DNA from: Symbiodinium natans
Lineage: Eukaryota > Sar > Dinophyceae > Suessiales > Symbiodiniaceae
Reading direction: 5' to 3'
DNA length: 64,000 nt
Assembly: GCA_905221605.1 (NCBI GenBank)
Contig: CAJNDS010001112.1
Coordinates: 1,712,972-1,776,971 of the forward strand
A program made the position numbers and the translations under genes. Positions 34,440 to 62,102 of the stretch are shown in pieces. Position 1 is the first letter of the stretch. Every line of letters begins with the position of its first letter. The notes beneath the pieces were generated by a model. It was not told the DNA's origin. It did not search any database and saw only the letters and a program-made list of their open reading frames with translations.

Positions 34440-34825
34440 GGGCACCCTACCCGCGGACAGTCGCGAAGTAGAGCTTGTTCATCTTCATCTGTTCCTGATT
34501 TATCAGATAGTATGTTTAGAGGCCCTGAGGGCACGATTCTTCGGACGCGCATTTTCGAACACAATTTAGTCTGCCGGCGGAAAGCAAAAGGCAAACTGGG
34601 GACTGTGGTGGGCGTTCACAAGTATCTTCAACAGTTTTGCTTGCCGATGTCGGGCCAATCTCCAACCCTTGTGCCTGCTTAGACATCCTAATGACAGGTC
34701 GGCCCAACGACCAGATACTCTCAGGAATGTGTGGTGCCAGCAGTGTAGCAGGTCTGCTTGCTGGTTGCGACATTTCCCTAAACCCTAGACCCTCAGCCCT
34801 AAACCCAAGCTTCTCCTCCTTTGAG

Positions 34826-35071
34826 GCGTCAAGCGCTATCACCTGGACACCCTTTACCTGGCGCGGCTCTCGGATGTCTGAACATGGGCCTGAAGAGTTT
34901 TGGGTTTCCGAAATTGGGTTTAGGGTTTAGGGTTAAGGTTTAGGGCTTAGGGCTTAGGGACTCCTACAAACCATCTCCGAAGCCTCCAAGGACGAGCTGC
35001 CGGCACTGAAGAGCCGCATAGATCCCCAGGAGCTGGCCGCCCGGGGCTCACGAGGATCCGTCCTGCTGTAG
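34826..35071 (+). CDS. C-terminal exons of an unrecognised small protein
   Basis: I do not recognise this gene. The exon 34826-34872 (VKRYHLDTLYLARLS) has a GA donor (GATGTCTG), and joins in phase 0 to the terminal exon 34958-35071 (LLQTISEASKDELPALKSR.., stop TAG 35069-35071). The frame is open, charged and protein-like, and both junctions use AG acceptors. It starts somewhere after the R5P isomerase stop at 34439, so either it is a short protein or its 5' exons lie in the 390 bp between. Confidence 0.5.
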
Positions 35072-35640
35072 TACCTGATGCACATCTATACATACATACA
35101 CATGCATATACATGAATAAATAAATATAAACATATATATATATATGTTCTATATATTTTTATTGATTTAAAATTTATTGTGGTGTCGTAAATACATAAAT
35201 GAGTATTCTTTGTGTATATATATATGCATACATACATATATATATATATAGATAGGTATATTGTAGCTAATTTAGACTATATTTATACACACTTGTGTAG
35301 GACTCTTAAGTTCCAACATGGCTGAAACTACCAAACCCCCAGGGCTTGCATGCCATGCAGGGCTTCGGGTTCTGGGGCAGATCGCTTTAGGGTTGAGGGG
35401 TGTAGGGTTTAGGGTTTAGGGTTTAGGGCTAGGGTTTCGGGTTCAGGGTTTAGGGCTAGGGTTTAGGGTTCAGGGTTTAGGGTTCAGGTTTAGGGCCTGG
35501 GTTTTTGAGAGGGGTTGCTCCAGCATGCAGCGAGTACCGGCTTCATAGGGTTGTGCAAGCATTCCCACAGCAGGGCTTTGGGCAGAGTTTAGGGTTTAGG
35601 GTTTTAGTAGGGTTGAGGGTTTAGGGTATTAGGGTTTAGG

Positions 35641-35742
35641 CTAGCCCAGTGGTTCCCTTTTCCGTTCCAGGTTCCCTTGTAAAGGAACCAACCCCCCCCC
35701 CCCCAAAAGGGGTATCCTTATGACAATAGGGATCCTGGGCTT
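35641..35742. mobile_element. Palindromic introner, family 3
   Basis: CTAGCCCAGTGGTTCCCTTTT pairs with AATAGGGATCCTGGGCTTAC. A C run replaces part of the loop. Confidence 0.78.
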
Positions 35743-35866
35743 ACCAAGGCAGTGTCAAGGGAGTGTGCTTTTAGAGAGGGCCCCGCCCCCTTTGACTTGA
35801 GATACTTGAGGCCACTACACTGGAGGACGGTTGCTGCTGCTTTTGGCGCTTGAAAGCCCTAACCCA

Positions 35867-35963
35867 AAGGATGCATGTACCTGTATAGTATATACTTAAG
35901 CCCTAAAGCTACTATATTTAGGAACCCCTTTTAAGGCCCAAGTATATACTATATAGGATCCTT
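35867..35963. mobile_element. Family 1 introner with a deleted right end
   Basis: AAGGATGCATGTACCTGTATAG is at the left. On the right ACTATATAGGATCCTTA lacks the expected GTACAT step, so the terminal palindrome is broken by a small deletion. Confidence 0.8.
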
Positions 35964-36389
35964 ACGGTAAGTGCCAAGCTTCGGGTTCAGACGGTCCTGT
36001 GGATTCGGTGCAGAGGGCCAAGAAACCGTAAACCCAAAACCCGAAACCCGAAACCCTTTCTCGGGTTCCAGGGAAAAGGGTCAGGGTTTAGGGAGGTTCC
36101 CTTATCAAAGTAACCAACCCCAAAAGGCGCTTGGCCGGCAGCTGAGCAGCAAACACCACACCAAAACGGAGTAGAATTCGGGGTACATTTCCTAAGCTTC
36201 AAGCACCAACAAACCCCAAAGCCTAAAAGTCCTGCAAACCCTGGGCGCCAGACCTCACAGCTCCCATAAATACCTTTGAACCCTAAACCACAAGTAAACG
36301 TCTCAGCAAACCCAGGAGTTTCCCACCAGACCTAAACCTGAAGCCCGAAACCTTGAACAACGGTCAGGCTTGAACCCAAACCATGAACC

Positions 36390-36510
36390 CTAAACCCTAT
36401 AAACCCTGTAAACCCTATAAACCCTATAAAACCCTATAAACCCTATAAACCCTATAAAACCCTATAACCCTATAACCCTATAAACCCTATAAACCCTAAA
36501 CTTAAACCCT
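36390..36510. repeat. CCCTATAAA variant array
   Basis: Telomere-like units carrying an inserted TA (AACCCTATAAA) have been amplified together. Confidence 0.88.
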
Positions 36511-38406
36511 AAACCCTCCACTCCAGGAGCTGCGACAGCGGACCGGGTTGGGGCTGACTGGCCGGGTTTGCAGCACCACGTGCTCTTGAGAGTCGGGGTG
36601 TGGCATGAACGTTCCAGGATTGGCTGTTAGGTTTGGGTTTAGGTTTAGGGTCCAGGGTCTAGGGCTTAGGGTTTAGGGTTTAGGGTTTTAGGGTTTTAGG
36701 TTTTAGGGTTTAGGTTCAGCATAACTCCGAACTTCTCACCCTTCCTCTTCGCACGATCCACCTCCGACCCTATTCTAAGCCCTAAACCCTAGACCCTAAA
36801 CCCTAAACCCTAAACCCTAAACTCCCTAAACCCTAAACCCAACTCAAGTCTGGGACTCACCTTTCCGTGGGACACGGCGGAAGGTCAAGCGCTAGATGCT
36901 CTCAATGGCGGCCTGGACAACTTCAGGACTCCTGACCCAGGTGGCCGAGGGCTTCGAGCCGAATTAGAGGGTCAGGGTTTGGGGCCTTTTGTTTAGGGGT
37001 TTTTTGTAGGGTTTAGGGTTTGAAGTTCTGGAAGTTTTGGGAACGTGTGGAAAGAAGCGGCCTCGCACACAAATGCAGTGCCCACGAGACAAGAAACGAA
37101 GCCGCAACTAGACTAGAGCGAGCTGACCCAGAGCACCCCCTGGCTCTGTCACATCGTGGCGAAACTCCATGGGCCATCCGGCACTTTTCTTGCTTGTCGT
37201 GTTTTTTTCGAATGGGGCGAAGGTGGGAGGGGGGGACGGGCGACGGCAAAGCAAAGCCAAAGATGCGCTTATAACTCCAAGTTACTCGGCTTCAGGCGGC
37301 ACTCGGGTCGTGACTTTTGTTAATGCCGTTCCCAGGACTGTGGCCGGCGCGGCGCAGAAAAAGGTGTGGAGCCCCGAACCCTCGGCTGTGCAAGCCAGTT
37401 GGGGTTAGGGCTTAGAGTTTAGGGTTCAGGGTTTAGGGTTTAGGGTTCAGGGTTGAGGCTTTAGGGTTTAGGGGAGAAGCAAAAGGGTTCAGGGTTTAGG
37501 GTTTAGGGGTGGGTTTGCCTAGATGTGAGGCAGCCCAGAACCTGATCACACTCATTGAAAGCTCTACACCCCTAGACGCCCCCCCAAAATCCCTAAACCC
37601 CCCTAAAACCCCCCTAAACCCCCTGCACCCAGACCAGGGCCCCCCCGCCCTCCCTCAAACCACCCGTTGGCCTTTTGTTCTTGACGACCTTTTCGCCATG
37701 CAAGGCCATGGAGGGTGCCAGTGAGTCCGAACCTTAGGTCCAGCCTTTGCTAGGGCTTAGGGAGGGGTTTCTCTGTATCAAACACTGTGGGTTCCAGGTT
37801 TGAGGGTTCTGAGGGGGAACATCCCAACCTAAACCCTAAACCCTAAACCCTATCCCAAGGCAAGGGTGTGCTGAGAAACCTCACAGGATCCCAATAAAGC
37901 AAGCCATGAGCAACATCCGGCAAGGGGCGCCGAGCTTGGGGCGGTGGACATGAAGCCGGGAAGCCCAAAGGGAGAGGTTTGGGGTTTGGGGTTTGGGGTT
38001 TAGGGTTTAGGGTTTGGGGTTTGGGGTTTAGGGTTTGGGGTTTGGGGTTTGCTGGCAAGGTGATGGGTGTTTCCGGGGCAGGTTTGCGGCTTCTGTGTTG
38101 GGCGACGGCCGCCAGACTTGCAAGGCTCTATGCCTTGTTTCATGGCAGCCCCTGTAGTTTGTGGTGCTTTGATGTAACTTTAGATCCTTAGCCTTCTTGG
38201 GTTTGTTGGGTTTCTTAATAAGGCAGCTAAACAGCTAAACATTACATTTATAGCTACCCTGCTAAGTGCAGCCACGTGCAGTCCCCCCAATCAAGAGCTA
38301 GACTGCTCTGATTTGAACTGGTTTGCGTCTTCTTTCCTTATTCCTTTCCTGTCCGGCCACTGGCACTCGGACATTGTTTTCGCCTTCGGCTTGCAAAAAC
38401 CCTGAA

Positions 38407-41400
38407 ATGGCCGAAGGGGTTGACTTTGTTCGTTCCACACCTCTGGACATGAGAGACACCCGGATTGCCATGGTGAGTGCACGCTTTTCGTTGAAACCCT
38501 GAACCCTAAACAACAGGGTTTAGGGTTTAGGGTTTAGGGTTTAGGGTTTAGGGTTGGGGCAACAAAAAAGGGTTTAGGGTTTCGGAACCTTGTAGACTCC
38601 TTGCAGACTCAGGCCACGGCTGCAACGCGGCTTCCCACACCTCTTGCTGGAGCTGGCTGGGCCCTCGCAACAACTTTAGGGATACTTGGGAAGAATTCTG
38701 GGGTTTAGGGTTGTAGGGTTTAAGGTTTAGGGTGTAGGCTTACGTAACTCTTGGGCACTTGGCTTCCTACGAAACAGCAAAGATTAGAGTTTTTTGGGTA
38801 GGGTTCCAAGCTCTGTATAGACAGGTCGTTCAGGGCTTGGGGCGGCTGCCCTAAGGCTAATGGCTTTTTTGTTTGAGGGTTTAGGGTTTAGGGTTTAGGG
38901 TTGGGATGTTACCCCTTTTCCTTACAGTCCTTAGTAGGGGTTCTGGTACCCCCGGTGATAATCCCTGTGAAGCACTGTGAGTATAAGGGAGGAACATCCC
39001 AAGTTTAGGCTTTATAAGGTCTATAGGGTTATTGTTGTGATGTGCTTGGAGCCCCACCTTAAACCCTAAACCCTAAACCCTTGTGGCCTGCTGTAGATGG
39101 TGGGCTTTTGGCCCAAATGTCTCAGACCCAGATGGAGTTCAGGCCCCATGCAACTCTGCTTCTAACGAAGCGGCTCCCCCCCCCCCCCCTGCAGGTCAGC
39201 GTCGAAGGGTCTAAGGGTTTTGGGCTCCCTAACCCTAAACCCTAAACTCTACTAAGCCCTAGTACTTTAAAGAACCTGAGCCCAAAACCATAAGATTCCA
39301 AACTCTGAACCCCAAACCCCCAACAACGGGCGGCCAAAAACTGGCCCAAGACCGTCAAGCCCTAGAGACCGAGAGAACCCGAAACCCCCAACACGCTCAA
39401 AAGCTACGTGGGAGCGGGAAAAAGGCAACCCTAAAGGCCCTAATCCCCCGAAACCCGCAACGGCTATGTGGGGGCGAGCTTAACAAAGAACAAGCAACCC
39501 GAAAGCCCTAACACCCTAACACCCTGAACCCTAAACCCTAAAACCTAAACCCTAAACCCTAAACCCCCCAAAACCACTAAACCCCCCCCTTAAGCCCCAG
39601 ACAGCTGGCATGCCGAGGTTCGCATCCTGGGCTTGGGCGGCGAAGGCGATGCCGGAAGACTCACCGGATTTAGGGGTCGATAGGGTTTGGGGTTTAGGGT
39701 TTAGGGTTTAGGGTTTAGGGTTTAGGGTTTAGGGGTTCATAGGATTTAGGCTGAAGGGAACCCGAGGGACCCTTTATTCGGGTTTGTCGGGTTTAGGTCT
39801 GAGGGTTTGCTTTTGCCCCCTTACCGGAGTCTTATAAAGAAAGCCCAAGGGAATATGGAAAATAGTGTCTTATTAAGGTTCTACAGGGGTTTGAGGGAGT
39901 AGAGTCTAGGGCAGGGCTTGGGGGATTTTCGGGTTTTAGGTTTTTTCCCCTAAGCCCTAAACCGTGTTTGCCTGCGTTTGTTTGTTCGTTCCTTGGCTGG
40001 GTTCATCAACCCAAAGAGCCCAATATCCCTTAATTAGGGAATATTGCTTTAATATTAATATGATTTAAGGTATATTCCTTGATGACGGGGTATTAGGCTC
40101 TTTGGGTAAAGCTTCGAGAGCCGGCGGCCAGGAATTTTGATCTTCCTGCATGGAGCTCAGTATGGACTTTGGCGTTTTGGGCGCCCGCCGGCGCTTTGAA
40201 TAGTCATTCTGAAAACCCGTAGACATCCGCATGGTAGCAGAGCCTGATCTGCAGACTTGACGCCTGATCCGAAAAAGGCCTTGCGGTTTTAGTCGACGAA
40301 GCATGTGTCAGAAACTGGTCGGCTACAGCTTGAGAGAACCAGTAGTGTAAATCCCAAGCAGAACCCCTTCAAACCTCGGGATGTTGGAGCCCTTCTTTGA
40401 TTCCCATGAGGCATTCTGCCAATCAGTTCGTTCAGGTATTCGTACGAAGAGTTCGGATGTTGCCCCTTATACTAGCAGCCCTTATTAGGGATTATGGCAC
40501 CCCCTATCATAATCCCTATCAAGGATTCTTAGTATAAGGACAAACATTCCAAAGCAAGTGCTGCACAGTTTAGGGTTTAGGGTTTAGGGTTAAACCCTAA
40601 GCCCCAAAGCGGACGCGCTGTTCAGGGAATGGATTGATTTGGGCACCCTTGAGATTCGTAGCCTCTCGGGCGGGTTGTTAGCAGGATTTCGCGTTTTTGT
40701 TTTCTGAATTCCTTTTTTGTTCCTGTCTCTCTCTCCTCTCTGTCTGATACAGCGCGAGGTTCCCCATTACACCCAGTTAGATGACCTACACAGCCGACCC
40801 AGGAACTTTTGATTTAGGGTTTAGGGTTTATGGTTTAGGGCTACTGAAGCTAAAAACGTCCCTCGTCCGAGGCCGGGCATTGAAGAGATTTCCGAAGTCT
40901 TCGACGTGCCTGCACAGCCAACAAGCATTCCCCAGCATCGTTCGGAAGGGCCTTCTGGTTACTTTAAGAGTTCTTAAGGGTGGGGTTCAAGATTCAGGGT
41001 TAGGGTTTAGGGCTAGGGTTTGGGGTTTATAGTTATTTGTTCTTAAGGGAGGGGGGTTCTCAGGGGGTATGTAACCCAACGTTAGTACTCCCTACTACTC
41101 CCTAAGGCTCCCTAAGCTTCCCTAAGGCTCCCAAGGAACCTATCCGATATCCCCCATGAACCGCACCCCCCTTAAGAACCCTACAAGTTACTGGCTGTAA
41201 CCAGGAACGGGGGGGGGCGGGGGGGGCTAAACCCTAAATGCTGCGGGCTTCTCCTAGGAGACCTTGTTCTGCACTACTCTGTTGGCCCTGTACAAAACCC
41301 AAGGCCTAAGGCCTAAACATAAACACTGAACCCCACAAACCTTGGACTCGAAATTCTAAGGAGCCCCGAAACCCTATAAAATCCAAGCCCCAAAACCCTG

Positions 41401-42217
41401 TGAAGCACAAACCCTCTAAACCCTAAATCCTGCAAACCCAAACCCTAATTTAAACCCCGTAAACCCCAAACCCTCAGCCCTGTCTGCTCCGAACCCTAAA
41501 CCCCGTAAACCCTGCAACCCCAAACCCTAAGTCCTGCAAATCCCAAACCCGAAGCCTTATAACCCCTTAAGCCCTTATAACCCCGGAAAACCCTATATTC
41601 ATAAACCCTAGACCCCATAACCCCAAATTCTAAACTCTATAACCCTAAACCTAAACCCTGGAACCCTAAACGCAAAAACCCTAAACCCCAGAACCCTAAA
41701 CCCTAGCACCCTAAACCCTAGAGCCCTGTAAGCTTCATTGGGTGGCCTTGGATGATTGAGCAGAGCTGAGCTAAGCAACCGACCCGGACAGAATCCTTGC
41801 CTACTTCCGCGAGTGCCTGAGTCGAAGCCCTATAACTCTAGAACCTCAAACCCTCGAACCTAAACCCCAAATCCTAGAAGCCTACAACCCTCTAACCCTA
41901 AACCCTAAACCCCAAATCCTGCAAGCCTACAACCCTAAACCCTAAACCCCAAATCCCCGGCTTGCTGGGGAAGCCTCGTGTCGCAGGTACTGGAGGTCCT
42001 GGAGCAGCCTCCCCAAGAGCTGCCGGCTCCAGGTGTGCCCTTACAAGGTTTCACGAGGGTTTAGGGTTTAAAGTTTAGGGTTTTAGGGTTTTAGGGTTTA
42101 TGGGGTTTGAGGGTTTTAGGGTGTAGGGTTGTTTTTTTTTTTGAAGGTTACATGGGGTTGAGGTCCTGAGTGGGCGTGCCTGCTGCAGCGGCATCGTCGT
42201 TTGCCGGGACGTCGTAG
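38407..42217 (+). CDS. Unrecognised multi-exon gene
   Basis: I do not recognise the protein. The first exon 38407-38472 starts at an ATG (MAEGVDFVRSTPLDMRDTRI) and ends at a strong GTGAGT donor. It joins in phase 0 to 38607 to about 38680 (ATRLPTPLAGAGWALATT), which runs into a family 14 introner ending at 38821. Later candidates are 39606-39665 (WHAEVRILGLGGEGDAGRL), 41987-42032 (VLEVLEQPPQELPAP, AG entry and GT exit) and the terminal exon 42189-42217 (AASSFAGTS, stop TAG 42215-42217), which closes the split codon correctly. Introners of families 14, 2, 9 and 4 and CCCTAAA arrays lie between. The middle is unresolved, and the 38.4-kb and 42-kb parts could be two genes. The stop lies about 400 bp before the ADA2 start codon. 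Confidence 0.4.
38681..38821. mobile_element. Palindromic introner, family 14
   Basis: TTAGGGATACTTGGGAAGAA pairs with GTAGGGTTCCAAGCTCTG and ends in TATAG. Telomere units sit inside. Confidence 0.8.
38902..39003. mobile_element. Palindromic introner, family 2
   Basis: TTGGGATGTTACCCCTTTTCC pairs with GGGAGGAACATCCCAA. Confidence 0.85.
39828..39898. mobile_element. Introner, family 9, partial
   Basis: AAGCCCAAGGGAATATGG and TATTAAGGTTCTACAGGGG match the 3' half of the R5P isomerase intron 32194-32307. Confidence 0.6.
40009..40107. mobile_element. Palindromic introner, family 4
   Basis: CCCAAAGAGCCCAATATCCC pairs with GGGGTATTAGGCTCTTTGGG. The inner TTAATTAGGGAATATTGC core resembles family 5. 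Confidence 0.88.
40454..40552. mobile_element. Palindromic introner, family 2
   Basis: CGGATGTTGCCCCTTATACTA pairs with TAGTATAAGGACAAACATTCC. Confidence 0.82.
41220..41970. repeat. Degenerate CCCTAAA/CCCTGAA field
   Basis: Variant telomere-like units (CCCCAAACCC, CCCTATAAA, CCCTAGAACC) fill this stretch, with an interruption near 41735-41830. No clear exon was seen before 41987. Confidence 0.8.
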
Positions 42218-42257
42218 GGCCTGTTGAAGGTGTGAATCGGGGTCAATTCCCGGATTA

Positions 42258-42368
42258 CCCAAAGAGCCCAATATACCCCTTAATTAAAGAATATACCTTA
42301 AATCATATGAAGGATCCCTACATAAATTAAGCAATATGTCCTAAGTAAGCGATATTGGGCTCTTTGGG
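42258..42368. mobile_element. Palindromic introner, family 4
   Basis: CCCAAAGAGCCCAATATACCC pairs with GCGATATTGGGCTCTTTGGG. It sits between the stop at 42217 and the ADA2 start at 42613, that is, in an intergenic or untranslated position. Confidence 0.88.
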
Positions 42369-42612
42369 CCAAGGTTCAGGATGAAGGGGACTGGCCGGAT
42401 TGGTTGTCCTATGGCCACTATAGACTAGTAGTGACCTTTGTCGACCACGAGCTGTTGCATTGCATCTCCTATTCGAACGCCTTCGCTTCTTTCAAGCAGT
42501 CGCAGGGCAGCAAATCTGTCTTGAAAGGTCCTAGTCAGAAAGCATCCCATCTTCTGAAAACTTGTTTTCCCCGAATTGTCTTTGGCACATCAGAGAGTCC
42601 TCACGCGTGTCG

Positions 42613-60116
<17,504 letters not shown>

Positions 60117-60848
60117 CAGAGCTGTCAGTCGAAGCTATTTGCAGTGCTCGTGCTACCACTTTGTCGGTTCAGGGATGGGTGATTCGACCATCGCCTTGTG
60201 CCAACCTTTCTGCTTCGGGCCTCCGCGGGGTGAAGCCACCGGATTTCTGAGACGCAATGCCCCGCGCACGAAGGTGCAGGGGGCATGTCCGGAAGAGACT
60301 GTTTATGGCGACCCTGTGTGTAAAAGGTGGGACCAATCAGACAGATGCAGTAGCAAGCAGTCATCGTCTCATCCCCGGCAAGTCCCTTGTAGGATTCCCC
60401 GGCAACCTACAAAAGCAGACATAGGTTTTGGAGTTCTCAAGGTCGGGTTGGCCCGACTGGCTATGGGATCCTGAACTTGAAGATTTCTGCAAAAACTAGG
60501 TGTGGCCGCTCTACCTCCATTAACGGATATAAGGATGGGACCCCTGGAAGGACCGTAAATCTTAGTCATAGTCCCCTATGTAAAACCGATATGCATTTTC
60601 TCTAGTCCCTATATACCAAACATGGTAGGATCCCTCTTGAACGGACCCCTCCCTTTCCCTTCTGGCACGGTTTAGGGTTTAGGGTTTAGGGTTTAGGGCT
60701 TAGGGTTTAGGGTTTAGGGTTTAGGGTTTGGCCTTGTGAGGCTCCAATCAGCCACCACGCAAATCGGCGTGTGAGCTCTGGTCCCAGCCAGTTTTTGAGG
60801 GTTTAGGGTTTAGGGGTTTCGTGTGAGGCCGAATGATGAACTACTAAG
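60117..60848. other. Gap between ADA2 stop and helicase exon
   Basis: Apart from an unrecognised open frame (to 60474), a decayed palindromic block (60530-60650, ending near GGTAGGATCCC) and TTTAGGG arrays (60669-60730), nothing was found. In particular there are no DEAH-box ATPase motifs that would belong to the downstream exon. Confidence 0.6.
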
Positions 60849-62102
60849 GTTCAAGATCTTCTCGCTGCATGGCGCGATACCCATCGATGAGCAGGAGCAG
60901 GCCTACAAGTCTTGAGGGTCCCGATGTGCCAAGTTGGATTCCAAAGGTGTTTGGCTGCCCTCGCTTGTGGTTGCTTTGAGAAACGGCGCTTCATGGCATC
61001 GCGCACGTACTTGCGCATACTGCGCGTAGTAATGACAGGTCCGTACATATCACTAAGATGTGCGGCTTTCTGAGGGCAAGGAGGCAAGGGAGCGTCATCT
61101 GGTTTCAAGATATCGGGCGTATATCACTAGGACTTGCATGGTTACTGATCTTTTAGGAGATGTCAGCAGAGCTGGATGCGTGTCATACTGCATTATTGCG
61201 TTCAGCGCAGCTAAGCCACCACGCGAGCTCAGGCCTTCTCACCCCCGTCGGAGAATGCCGTGCCCCCGTATAGGGGCACTCCTATGCTTCGGGTCAGTTA
61301 GACACGGAAATCCCGTTCTGGAGTTCCTATGGGCTTGGGGCCTCCTAGGGGATTGCAGTGTTCCGTCACGGCTTCGGTTGCTTTCAAGGCTAGTTCCGAC
61401 TGCTGTCGTAGAATTGTTGTGTTTAAATCGTGGGGTCATAACATTCGCTCCGGACCCGGAGGATGATACGGGAGTAAGTGTGGAAACATAGGATGTCACC
61501 TAAGCTCACAGGCCAAAACTTCAGTTGCGTCTTCCGTCTCGGAGCTCCTATACCTGTAGACGATCGCAGAAGCTGTGACGCTGTCTGCAGGAACCCGGCT
61601 CATGTGTGGGCCCCCCCGGAGTTGAGGGTTCGGGCTTTCGAAGAGCCCGGTCTGCATGAAAAAGTTCCGCCCCTAAACCCTAACCCTAAGGCTCCAAGGA
61701 CTCTTATTTAAGGGTTTTTGGGCCCGAAGGCCTTGTTATATAAGGTTTCTGGGCTGTTTTGAGCCTTAGGGAAACTACTGTGTACGGCCCACAGCCCTGA
61801 TGGGGCGGCTTTCCAGCATCCCTGAACTCGCCTGAACACGAAGCTGGGTAGCCCAGTGGTGCCCTTTACCCTCAGGTTTTTAGGGTTTTAGGCTTTAGGG
61901 TTTAGGGTTCTGGGCTCTCTCGTGTAAAGTAACGAACCAAAACAAGGTACCCTTGGTAGTATAAGATGGTTACCGGTCTACCAAGGAAGACGAAGGGCAA
62001 AACAATGCCTACACTGAAGCCTAAACCTAAACCCCAAAAGGTCTGTCACATCTTCCTCGCCTCGAGCATTGCGGAATCTTCGGTGACCTTGCCCAAGGCC
62101 AG
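60849..62102 (+). CDS. DEAH-box RNA helicase fragment, motif IV-V region
   Basis: Exon 60849-60908 reads FKIFSLHGAIPIDEQEQAY, matching the start of the second RecA-like domain of DEAH-box helicases (LHSxxPxxEQ). Exon 62041-62102 reads HIFLASSIAESSVTLPKAR, matching motif V (TNIAETSVTIPD), but with Ser for the usual Asn and Lys-Ala after LP. Phases do not join directly, so at least one short exon is missing between them. The first domain (Walker A, DEAH, SAT) is not seen in the 730 bp after the ADA2 stop, and the QRAGRAGR motif was not found before the window ends. It may be a fragment, a pseudogene or a gene with distant exons. Confidence 0.6.
61848..61982. mobile_element. Palindromic introner, family 3, with telomere insert
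   Basis: GGTAGCCCAGTGGTGCCCTTT pairs with AGATGGTTACCGGTCTACC. TTTTAGGGTTTTAGGC units lie in the left arm. It ends about 60 bp before the helicase exon at 62041. Confidence 0.82.

Larger units (their letters stand above)
35072..38406. other. Repeat-rich stretch with few exon candidates
   Basis: TA/CATA repeats (35085-35260), TTTAGGG clusters (35395-35500, 36625-36715, 37405-37510), introners of families 3 and 1, and a CCCTATAAA-variant array (36390-36500) fill this stretch. Weak + strand islands are near 37320-37395 (AGAAQKKVWSPEPSAVQASW) and 37670-37712 (WPFVLDDLFAMQGHGG). No protein was recognised. Confidence 0.45.

Noticed and set aside
42148-42226. Minus-strand exon (FNRPYDVPANDDAAAAGTP) next to the ADA2 start
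   Set aside because: The + strand reading has an AG entry, closes a split codon from exon 41987-42032 and ends in a stop, and all neighbours are on the + strand.
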